From contig JAKPRU010000218.1 in assembly GCA_029557025.1 (NCBI GenBank), positions 1-5,593 on the forward strand: a DNA stretch of 5,593 nucleotides, read 5' to 3'. Positions 1 through 5,401 of the stretch are shown here, one piece after another. The notes under the pieces were generated by a model. That model was not told where the DNA came from. It did no database searches and saw only the letters and a program-made list of their open reading frames with translations. The stretch comes from Candidatus Omnitrophota bacterium. GTDB taxonomy: Bacteria > Hinthialibacterota > Hinthialibacteria > Hinthialibacterales > JAKPRU01. A program made the translations under genes and the position numbers. Numbering within the stretch: position 1 is the first letter of the stretch; each line of letters starts with the position of its first letter.

Positions 1-1
1 C

Positions 2-802
2 AAGAACGGCATCGACGCCAAGATCCTTGTGAAAAAGGACGCGGTGATCGAAAAGCCGGTGCAAATGTGTTTCGGCATGATCCCGGAAACGGGCCTGCAA
101 GAGATCATTCTGGACATTGAGTTGGAGGAGAACGCCAGCGCGGGTATCTTCGCCCATTGCACATTCCCGTTCGCCCGGCAGATTCGGCATGAAATGGATG
201 CGGTTATCAAGGTCGGCCCGGGTGCGCAGTATGCCTATTTCGAGCGCCATATACACGGCGGAGAGGGCGGCGTGGTTGTGGTACCGAGGTCCAAGGTGGA
301 GGTCTGTGAGGGCGCACGGTACCAGACGGATTTCGAGCTGATTCGGGGACGAGTCGGCGAGATTCAAATCGATGTCGAGGTCACAGGAATGGCAAAGAGT
401 GTTACGGAGGTCACCGCCCGTGTCAGCGCGATCAAGGATGACCGGATATCCATTCGAGAGACCGCCCATTTGGTCGGCGAGTATGCTCGCGGCGTACTCA
501 CCACGAATATCGCTCTTCAGGACACCGCACGGGCAGAAATCTATAACACCCTGACCGCCCATGCCGCTTACGCGCGGGGACATGTGGATTGCAAGGAAAT
601 CGTTAAGGGAAATGCGGTGGCGAAGGCCGTGCCGATTGTAGAGGTCTATCACCCCAAGGCGCATGTTACCCACGAGGCTGCTATCGGAAGCGTGGACTCC
701 AAGCAGCTGGATACCCTGATGAGCCGGGGACTCAACGAAGAGGATGCCACGAATCTGATTATTGAGGGACTGCTGGGAGTGCCGCTTCTGTCGAACGGTT
801 GA
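2..802 (+). CDS. SufB/SufD-family Fe-S cluster scaffold protein, C-terminal part (5' end outside window)
   Basis: The reading frame is open from the first bases of the window, so the GTG at 29 is internal and the true start lies upstream. Visible are 266 residues of the SufBD beta-helix core. Counting from the GTG at 29, the typical HGGEGG turn is at 75-80 and VDC at 186-188. The cysteine (C188) falls where E. coli SufB has its essential Cys405. The THEAAIG segment (214-220) carries the Glu aligned with SufB Glu434, and the family-typical SRGLNEEDA helix is at 232-240. SufB works in the cytoplasm with the ATPase SufC to assemble and transfer Fe-S clusters. The short, simple core without a long N-terminal extension resembles the roughly 300-residue proteins of minimal two-gene SufC-SufB (SMS-type) systems of anaerobes and archaea rather than full SufBCD, so a sufC-like gene is expected just upstream (inference). 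The gene is convergent with the flagellar operon and unrelated to it. The family is clear; SufB versus SufD naming is less certain. Confidence 0.88.
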   Translation, partial: KNGIDAKILVKKDAVIEKPVQMCFGMIPETGLQEIILDIELEENASAGIFAHCTFPFARQIRHEMDAVIKVGPGAQYAYFERHIHGGEGGVVVVPRSKVEVCEGARYQTDFELIRGRVGEIQIDVEVTGMAKSVTEVTARVSAIKDDRISIRETAHLVGEYARGVLTTNIALQDTARAEIYNTLTAHAAYARGHVDCKEIVKGNAVAKAVPIVEVYHPKAHVTHEAAIGSVDSKQLDTLMSRGLNEEDATNLIIEGLLGVPLLSNG

Positions 803-820
803 TTCAGCTATCCCGATTCA

Positions 821-908
821 CCGGCAAGATGCCGGGGCCAATGTCCTCTCTCCGGCACTCCCTCTCCCGCCGGGAGAGGGTTTGGGTGAGGGATTCTTCG
901 GCCGGCAT
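821..908. repeat. Intergenic palindromic repeat element between convergent genes
   Basis: A perfect 9-bp inverted repeat with a 3-nt spacer, CCCTCTCCC-GCC-GGGAGAGGG, lies at 860-880 and is followed by TTTGGGTGAGGG. Upstream is a second perfect hairpin, CCGGCA-AGA-TGCCGG (821-835). The outer arms ATGCCGG (829-835) and CCGGCAT (902-908) also pair, enclosing the element. CCGGCA recurs at 853-858. Minus-strand translation of the core gives the peptide PHPNPLPAGEG, a signature of a dispersed intergenic repeat often mis-called as small genes in many bacterial genomes (recalled knowledge). It lies between two converging gene ends and may fold in either transcript to protect 3' ends or assist termination. 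Neither strand shows a T-run after a stem, so it is not a classical intrinsic terminator. Confidence 0.7.
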
Positions 909-931
909 AGGCTTCCAACCTGTGGCTCCGC

Positions 932-1264
932 TTACGCCTGGACATCAATTTTAATCCCGTGGATACCGTCTTTGGCGGGTGAGCGATGTTCCCTGGTGGG
1001 GACGGGCGGAGGTCCGCTGTTGGCCGCTGCCCGTCTGCGCGGCATCCGTCGGCGACGTTGACCGCGCTCTTCCTCTTGCCGGATCGGATCGACCCCATGA
1101 TCCTCTTGTGTTTCCTGAACGGTGGTTGTTTCTTGGATATCCTGTTGTTGGAGCTCGCGGGCGACGGCTACGGGCAGAGTCTGCTGGAGCTGCTGCCCGG
1201 CCTGCTGCTGATTCTGGACATGGAGCGTGTTCGCCAGGGGGGTCTGAAAATCGGCCAGTCTCAC
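932..1264 (-). CDS. Small Gln-rich protein, last gene of the flagellar operon after the sigma factor
   Basis: Unnamed 110-residue protein. I chose the GTG at 1264 because GGAGG (1275-1271) sits 6 nt upstream. The same frame is open to an ATG at 1351, but that longer form would start inside the sigma-factor gene and add an unlikely hydrophobic segment. After a short head (RLADFQTPLANTLHVQN) comes a Gln/Glu-rich, probably helical or coiled-coil stretch (about 18-70) with several QQ pairs. A very basic segment (QRRRRMPRRR, about 75-84) and a Pro-rich linker follow, and the protein ends in GIHGIKIDVQA. There is no signal peptide or membrane segment, so it is predicted cytosolic. The layout (a short N-terminal LQ/FQ motif, a Gln-rich helix, a Lys/Arg-rich middle, a terminal I-D-hydrophobic tail) recalls small unnamed proteins next to sigD/fliA in flagellar operons of Firmicutes; this is a family-level recollection, not a search result. 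Function unknown. Confidence 0.65.
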   Translation of the reverse strand: MRLADFQTPLANTLHVQNQQQAGQQLQQTLPVAVARELQQQDIQETTTVQETQEDHGVDPIRQEEERGQRRRRMPRRRAAANSGPPPVPTREHRSPAKDGIHGIKIDVQA

Positions 1265-1269
1265 GGCGC

Positions 1270-1291
1270 ACCTCCGATTCGGAGATTCTCC
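1270..1291 (-). promoter_or_regulatory. Shine-Dalgarno site inside two mutually exclusive hairpins
   Basis: In mRNA sense the sequence is GGAG-AAT-CTCC-G-AAT-CGGAGGT. The central CTCC can pair with the upstream GGAG (plus-strand 1281-1284 with 1288-1291). Alternatively CTCCG pairs with CGGAG (1280-1284 with 1272-1276), burying the Shine-Dalgarno GGAGG that fixes the GTG start at 1264. Both loops are AAT. The stems are only 4-5 bp, so regulation is possible but unproven. The site itself decides the start codon of the small downstream gene. Confidence 0.5.
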
Positions 1292-1334
1292 TCTTTTAAA
1301 TAGTACCAAATGTATTCTAAAAAGCAAAAAACAA

Positions 1335-2150
1335 TTAAACGAAAAGGTCATGTTGAATGGAAGCCAATCGACCGCGCAACCGCATCATGGCCTTTGTGTG
1401 CAATTGGCAGACTCGCGATTCGGTGACTCCTAAAACCTCCCCGATTTCCCGCAAGGTCAATTCCTCGTTGTAATACATGACGACGACAAGGCGTTCCTTT
1501 TCCGGGAGGTTTTCAATGGCCACTGTGAGGACTTCAACAATTTCTTCTTTCTGGATCTGGCGGCGGGGGTCCTCCGTGTCGGCAGCGGGGGTCATTTCCC
1601 CGCGTGTGGCGGAACTCTCGTCCGAGATACGAAGAATCTCGTCCAGGGAAAGGAGCGCAGCGCGACTGGCATCCTGAAGCAATCCGCTCAGAACCGCCGA
1701 ATCCACACCCAGCCGATCCGCCACCTCGGTATCCGTTGCGGGTCGCTGGAGCTCCTGTTCGACCTCCTGGAATGTCGCCTGAAGCTGGTTGACCCGCTGA
1801 CGAAGCGAGCGGGGAATCCAATCGACCGAGCGCAGCTCATCAATAATTGAGCCGCGAATCCGGGGGATGGCATAGGTAATGAATTTTACGTTCCGGGAAA
1901 GATCGAAATTATCCAGCGCCGCCAATAATCCCATTACCCCACAGGAAAACAAATCATCATAATCCAGTACCTCGCTTTCGATATGGGAGGCCGACAACAG
2001 GCGGTTGATAACATATTTGACCAAGTGAATGTATTTGTTCGCCAGAGTTTCACGCGCCTCAAACGAATTCTCGTTCTTGAAAAATTTCCACAGCTCGGCT
2101 TCCTCCTCCGGGCTGATGGCCTTCTTTGTCGTGGTATCGCGTGATCGCAT
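1335..2150 (-). CDS. fliA: Flagellar RNA polymerase sigma factor, FliA/SigD/WhiG type (sigma-28)
   Basis: A 271-residue sigma-70-family protein of normal length for FliA. Region 2 spans about 35-110, with DYDDLFSCGVMGLL (63-76) for core binding and the FliA-typical KFITYAIPRIRGSIIDELRS (89-108), followed by DWIPRSLR (110-117), the -10 recognition signature of sigma-28. Region 3 covers about 118-165. Region 4 (about 205-262) carries the helix-turn-helix TLREIGEVLGVTESRVCQLH that reads the -35 element. It directs RNA polymerase to late flagellar and chemotaxis promoters and is normally held by the anti-sigma factor FlgM, which is not in this window. The ATG at 2150 is the only reasonable start, since an in-frame stop lies 21-24 nt upstream. 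Its Shine-Dalgarno is weak (GACGGA, 11 nt upstream) and lies inside a hairpin arm. It is transcribed with the upstream flagellar genes. Family assignment is firm. Confidence 0.95.
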   Translation of the reverse strand: MRSRDTTTKKAISPEEEAELWKFFKNENSFEARETLANKYIHLVKYVINRLLSASHIESEVLDYDDLFSCGVMGLLAALDNFDLSRNVKFITYAIPRIRGSIIDELRSVDWIPRSLRQRVNQLQATFQEVEQELQRPATDTEVADRLGVDSAVLSGLLQDASRAALLSLDEILRISDESSATRGEMTPAADTEDPRRQIQKEEIVEVLTVAIENLPEKERLVVVMYYNEELTLREIGEVLGVTESRVCQLHTKAMMRLRGRLASIQHDLFV

Positions 2151-2161
2151 TGTGCTGTCTG

Positions 2162-2199
2162 TCCGTCGGTCTCAGGATTTCCGACCATAAGCCGACGGA
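2162..2199 (-). promoter_or_regulatory. Hairpin in the fliA leader overlapping its weak ribosome binding site
   Basis: Perfect 8-bp arms TCCGTCGG and CCGACGGA (plus-strand 2192-2199 and 2162-2169) enclose a 22-nt loop. The loop contains GTCGG (2185-2181), which can also pair with CCGAC of the downstream arm (2169-2165), giving an alternative 5-bp hairpin with an 11-nt loop. The downstream arm contains GACGGA, the only Shine-Dalgarno-like sequence before the fliA ATG, so folding would be expected to limit fliA translation. No U-run follows, so this is not an intrinsic terminator. It does not match any riboswitch class I can recognise. Confidence 0.5.
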
Positions 2200-2220
2200 G
2201 AGTTTTTATTGTAGCCGTTC

Positions 2221-2688
2221 TCAACTGCTTCTTTGCGCCTTGACTCGAACTCGCTCGATCCCGTTCTCTTGCAGGGTCAGAATTAACCGCTCCGTCAGGA
2301 TCGCACCGGGTCTTACCAGTAACGCGCCTTCGGCGCTGTCAACCTGCTGACAGACCGCCATTCCCGGCCGAAGATCGGACACAGGAACCTCCATTTCCAG
2401 CATTTCCGGCTCGCCATGCTGCAAGTTTCGGATCCGCTGCCGGGCTTCCTCCCGGTAACTGTCGATGAGCGGATTCTCAATCAGCCGTTCATATAGAACG
2501 GCCGTACCCAACCCCAGCAGTCCGAATACGATCACCGCCACAGCACTATTCACAAAAAGCGCAAGAAAATCAATCCCTTTGCCATAGATGGTTGCCACGC
2601 ATACGACACTGAATCCCGCAAATGTCGTCAATGCGAAGATGCGTTTCTTGGTTAGAGCGATGTTTTCGAATAGACGGCGCTTATCCAT
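2221..2688 (-). CDS. Two-TM membrane protein with C-terminal HD-GYP-associated-like domain, unknown function
   Basis: A 155-residue protein I cannot name. A basic N-terminus (MDKRRLFENIALTKKR) precedes two hydrophobic segments, about 17-36 and 41-66, joined by a very short turn (GKGID). That predicts a hairpin in the inner membrane with both ends in the cytoplasm. A charged helix follows (about 67-92, ENPLIDSYREEARQRIRNL). The last about 55 residues have the pattern VSDLRPGMAV...GALLVRPGAILTERLI...LQENGIERVRV. This closely resembles the small domain placed N-terminal to HD-GYP phosphodiesterase domains, but no HD-GYP motif is present here. Its place between flhG and fliA suggests a flagellar role, such as a membrane-linked regulator or assembly factor (inference). 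The start ATG at 2688 lacks a clear Shine-Dalgarno. It is preceded by a 175-bp gap that may hold its own promoter. Confidence 0.8.
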   Translation of the reverse strand: MDKRRLFENIALTKKRIFALTTFAGFSVVCVATIYGKGIDFLALFVNSAVAVIVFGLLGLGTAVLYERLIENPLIDSYREEARQRIRNLQHGEPEMLEMEVPVSDLRPGMAVCQQVDSAEGALLVRPGAILTERLILTLQENGIERVRVKAQRSS

Positions 2689-2759
2689 TTGCGGAACCCG
2701 AAACCCACTTCACCAATGCGCTCCTATCTGCCGGATTTCCTTCTCTTGCAGCTAGATAG

Positions 2760-2786
2760 ATTATCAGAGCCTCTCGAATCGTACAA
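2760..2786 (-). promoter_or_regulatory. Possible weak sigma-70-like promoter before the membrane-protein gene
   Basis: On the minus strand TTGTAC (2786-2781) and GATAAT (2765-2760) are separated by 15 bp, in the 175-bp gap between flhG and the membrane-protein gene. The -10 matches five of six consensus bases, but the -35 matches only the TTG and the spacer is short. The unusually long gap within an otherwise compact operon is the main reason to suspect a promoter. The rest of the gap (2689-2863) shows no gene. It does hold a 12-bp perfect palindrome, GATTCATGAATC (2827-2838). Confidence 0.2.
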
Positions 2787-2863
2787 TATGGCTAGGCGGC
2801 CGTGGTCCGCGCTCTTCCCAGGAGGCGATTCATGAATCCGCGCAATCCCCCGGAGGATACCCG

Positions 2864-3946
2864 CTACCGTTCCGCCTGAAGTAACGAGCATGCCAGGCGT
2901 CGAATGCTCTTCGATGCCGGACTATAGGGGCTGTGCAACAACAGGGGACGTTGTTCCCGCACGGCCTGAAGCATCTCCATATCCCTGGGAATACTGCCGA
3001 AGTTGTCGAATCCTGTATGCAGCATTGCCCGGCAGATTTGCAGCATCAGCCGGGTCACATCCGCAGCCTCCCGGTTGTTGCGAGCCATATTCACCGTCAC
3101 CCCCACCCGCTTTTCCGGGGCGTGTTGCGCCAGGACCTTAATCAGCGCGTAGGCATCCGTATACGCGGTCGGTTCGGGAGTCGTCACCACCAACACCTGG
3201 TCCACCGCCAGAAGGAAGCTCAAGACGGAGTGGTTGATGCCCGCTGCGGTGTCGATCAGCAGGAGATCGCATTCCCCATCCAGTTCGTCAAACGAATCCA
3301 GGAGGTTTTCCAGGTCTTCCTTTCCCAGGTTGGCCAGTTCCTCAATGCCCGATCCTCCCGGAACGACCAGAATCCCTTCCGGTCCGGTCACGAGGACTTC
3401 CCGGAGCGTTTTCTGTCCCGAAAGGACATGGGACAGGTTGAATCGCGGAGAAATGCCCAGCAGGACGTCGATATTCGCAAGCGACAGGTCCGCATCGAAC
3501 ACAATCACCCGGCGGCCCATTTGCGCCAGGGCGAGCGCCAGGTTACACACCAGGTTGGTTTTCCCGACGCCGCCTTTTCCGCTGGTCACGGCAATCACTT
3601 TCGTTTCCGACCGGATGCCCAGTTGATCCCGGCCCTTTGGGAGCGGCTTCTCCAGCGGTTTTACCGCCGGAATTCGAAACACGGCGGACGGAGAAAGCGA
3701 ATCGGTTCCCGGAAAGACTTCCGTCGAAGGGGACGTGTCAAGCAGGAGATCCGCGCCGGATGATTCCGCCGGGAGTTCCTCGGAGCAGACGTCCACCGCA
3801 ATCGAGTTTTCATCTTCGACAACAGGACCGTCTTCGGGGATATCCTCCAGTGCGACCGCCCCCTCCTGGGCGGAAGGCTCCTGGAGTTCGCCGGATTCCA
3901 TGAGACGGCGCAATCCCTCCGCTTGATCGCGAATGTTGTCAGGCAT
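2864..3946 (-). CDS. flhG: FlhG (YlxH/FleN), MinD-type ATPase controlling flagellar number
   Basis: A 360-residue ParA/MinD ATPase. The ATG at 3946 is chosen because GGAGG (3959-3955) lies 8 nt upstream; a TTG at 3964 is in frame but would place that site inside the gene. Residues 7-13 are DQAEGLR, matching the DQAxxLR helix by which FlhG activates FlhF GTPase. Next comes an acidic, Ser/Pro-rich stretch (about 17-95), then the ATPase core. The core has deviant Walker A SGKGGVGKT (122-130, signature Lys124 and Lys129), VFDADLSLANID (149-160), IDTAAG (231-236, catalytic Asp232) and TTPEPTAYTDAYALIK (255-270). FlhG cycles between an ATP-bound membrane dimer and a cytosolic monomer, limits flagellar number and acts with FlhF. 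Its start overlaps the flhF stop by 8 nt (ATGCCTGA), implying translational coupling. The acidic linker makes it about 60 residues longer than B. subtilis FlhG, while the C-terminus after the core is short. Confidence 0.93.
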   Translation of the reverse strand: MPDNIRDQAEGLRRLMESGELQEPSAQEGAVALEDIPEDGPVVEDENSIAVDVCSEELPAESSGADLLLDTSPSTEVFPGTDSLSPSAVFRIPAVKPLEKPLPKGRDQLGIRSETKVIAVTSGKGGVGKTNLVCNLALALAQMGRRVIVFDADLSLANIDVLLGISPRFNLSHVLSGQKTLREVLVTGPEGILVVPGGSGIEELANLGKEDLENLLDSFDELDGECDLLLIDTAAGINHSVLSFLLAVDQVLVVTTPEPTAYTDAYALIKVLAQHAPEKRVGVTVNMARNNREAADVTRLMLQICRAMLHTGFDNFGSIPRDMEMLQAVREQRPLLLHSPYSPASKSIRRLACSLLQAER

Positions 3947-5363
3947 TTCGGACACCTCCGGCAAGGGTGATCTTCTGCGTCACCTGTTCGGTAATGGGGA
4001 TAAACTCCTCTTCGGAAATATCCTGGGGGGCCGTATGGATGGCCTTCGCGGATTCCAGAACTTCCTGCGGCCCCCCGGTTCCCAGAATGAGATCCGCAAG
4101 ACGTTCCGATGTGGCCACCTCGATATCTTCGGGAACCATTTGGCCGGTTGTCATATAGGAAACCGGCAGGCCGGAGGCGACAACCGCGTTGAGGATATTC
4201 CCAAAGGCAGTGGACTCATCGAGTTTCGTCACCAGCAACCGTTGGGGATCCAGCTCCCGAAATCGTTCGACAATGTCTCGAAGATCGCAACTCTTCGTCG
4301 TTGCCGCAACAACCAGGTGAACCTCAACCGGCTGACAGGCTTTCGCAATGGCGGCCAGGTTGGAAATCTGGCTTTCATTTCGTTGGCCGGTTCCGCCGGT
4401 ATCCACAAGGATCAGGTCGGCATCCTGGTGTCGTTGAATGGCGGCGGCGGCCTCTTCGGGGGAGTACACAACTTCGAGGGGAACACGCAGGATTTCACTG
4501 TATTTCTGAAGCTGTTCGACAGCGGCAATTCGGAACAGGTCAGCGGTCATAAACACCGCGCTTCGACGGATTCCACTAGTGGGATGCGTGAATCCCGGCG
4601 CGATTTTCGCCAGCGTCGTGGTTTTCCCGACCCCCGTCGGTCCCACCAGCATAACCACTTTTGTGCCGGATTTGACTTCATCGGTGAGGATCGGGCCGGT
4701 TACCGCGAGCCGCCGGATGATCTCCTCCCGAATGGCACGACGGGTTACCTTACCGTGAATCGCTCCCAGGATTTCATCCGCCAGAGTCTCATCGACCTCC
4801 TGCATGAGGAGATAATCCTTCCAGGGATCGGAGATAAGCGGCGTGGATGGAACGCACAGCGCGGGACCGGCAGCTCTTTCGATCAAGCCGGTCAAGCGAA
4901 TCATTTGCTCTTCCAGCGAGGCCAATCTTTTGTCCAGCATGATGGAGGCATCCTGGGTATCCCGCCGGATGGCTTCTTCGCTTGGTTTCTCTGGTGACTG
5001 ACCGGCCTGCGTAAGAACCGAGCGCGCGAGCGCTTTCAATTCCGGTGATGCCGTACACGATTGGAGTGCGTGGGGGCTGAGATCGACCCGATCCGCGCGG
5101 TTCGCACTCGCGACCGCTTGAGGCATGATGGGAGGAGGGACAACGGAGACCGGTGATTCCGGAGACTTTTTCGCCGTTCCGGCGGACTTGCCGGAGCCAA
5201 GACCGATCCCGGCGGTCACTTCCACAAATGGCCGTCCGAACAGCCCCAGAATCGGTTTCCGATGTTCTTTTGTATGAACGATAATGGCATCCTCGCCCAG
5301 TTCGTTCTTCACAAGACGCATGGCCTCGCTGATTGACGGAGCGATAAACTTTTTGACTCGCAC
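3939..5363 (-). CDS. flhF: FlhF, SRP-family GTPase for flagellar placement
   Basis: A 474-residue SRP-type GTPase. The N-terminal B domain opens with the family-typical MRVKKFIAPSISEAMRLV and ELGEDAIIVHT. A Pro/Ser-rich linker (about 55-105) and a helical N domain (about 106-230) follow. The GTPase has G1 GPTGVGKTTT (241-250), G2 DLFRIAAVEQL (275-285, with Asp275, Arg278 and Gln284), G3 DTGGTGQRN (321-329), G4 TKLDES (379-384) and the closing GQMVPEDIEVAT (407-418). FlhF dimerises with GTP at the membrane and directs where the flagellum is built; FlhG stimulates its GTPase. The GTG at 5363 is supported by GGAAGG 8 nt upstream. Two oddities: G3 reads DTGGT where many SRP GTPases have DTAGR, and about 45 acidic residues follow the usual end of the G domain. 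It sits 38 nt after flhA and overlaps flhG by 8 nt. Confidence 0.95.
   Translation of the reverse strand: MRVKKFIAPSISEAMRLVKNELGEDAIIVHTKEHRKPILGLFGRPFVEVTAGIGLGSGKSAGTAKKSPESPVSVVPPPIMPQAVASANRADRVDLSPHALQSCTASPELKALARSVLTQAGQSPEKPSEEAIRRDTQDASIMLDKRLASLEEQMIRLTGLIERAAGPALCVPSTPLISDPWKDYLLMQEVDETLADEILGAIHGKVTRRAIREEIIRRLAVTGPILTDEVKSGTKVVMLVGPTGVGKTTTLAKIAPGFTHPTSGIRRSAVFMTADLFRIAAVEQLQKYSEILRVPLEVVYSPEEAAAAIQRHQDADLILVDTGGTGQRNESQISNLAAIAKACQPVEVHLVVAATTKSCDLRDIVERFRELDPQRLLVTKLDESTAFGNILNAVVASGLPVSYMTTGQMVPEDIEVATSERLADLILGTGGPQEVLESAKAIHTAPQDISEEEFIPITEQVTQKITLAGGVRNA
3955..3959 (-). promoter_or_regulatory. Shine-Dalgarno of flhG
   Basis: GGAGG in mRNA sense, 8 nt before the ATG at 3946 and still inside the flhF coding sequence. 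It decides the flhG start in favour of ATG 3946 over the in-frame TTG at 3964. Confidence 0.75.
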
Positions 5364-5371
5364 GATTCGGC

Positions 5372-5377
5372 CCTTCC
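5372..5377 (-). promoter_or_regulatory. Shine-Dalgarno of flhF
   Basis: GGAAGG in mRNA sense, 8 nt before the GTG at 5363, in the 38-nt gap after flhA. It supports the GTG start, which also places the conserved FlhF N-terminus (MRVKKFIAPS) at residue 1. Confidence 0.65.
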
Positions 5378-5401
5378 TTTCTATCCCTTACAAATTCCTT
5401 A

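Noticed and set aside
860..880. The 9-bp stem as an intrinsic terminator for the convergent genes
   Set aside because: No T-run follows the stem on either strand. It is better described as part of a repeat element.
808..1098. A 96-codon minus-strand frame containing PHPNPLPAGEG
   Set aside because: The peptide is the well-known product of translating a dispersed intergenic repeat, and the frame overlaps the better-supported small gene at 932-1264.
1265..1351. The longer form of the small protein starting at the ATG at 1351
   Set aside because: It would start inside fliA without a ribosome binding site, whereas GTG 1264 has GGAGG at 6-nt spacing.
2832..2879. A 15-codon plus-strand frame with a strong AGGAGG upstream (MNPRNPPEDTRYRSA)
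   Set aside because: It is very short, overlaps the flhG 3' end in antisense and has no visible promoter. The purine-rich site is probably chance.
2933..3763. A 276-codon open frame on the plus strand, antisense to flhG
   Set aside because: Its His/Gln/Arg-rich composition is typical of the complement of a real gene. The opposite strand encodes a full MinD-type ATPase.
3933..4997. A 354-codon open frame on the plus strand, antisense to flhF
   Set aside because: It lies wholly opposite a gene with complete conserved GTPase motifs, its predicted protein is low-complexity and matches no family I know, and long antisense frames are common opposite GC-rich genes.
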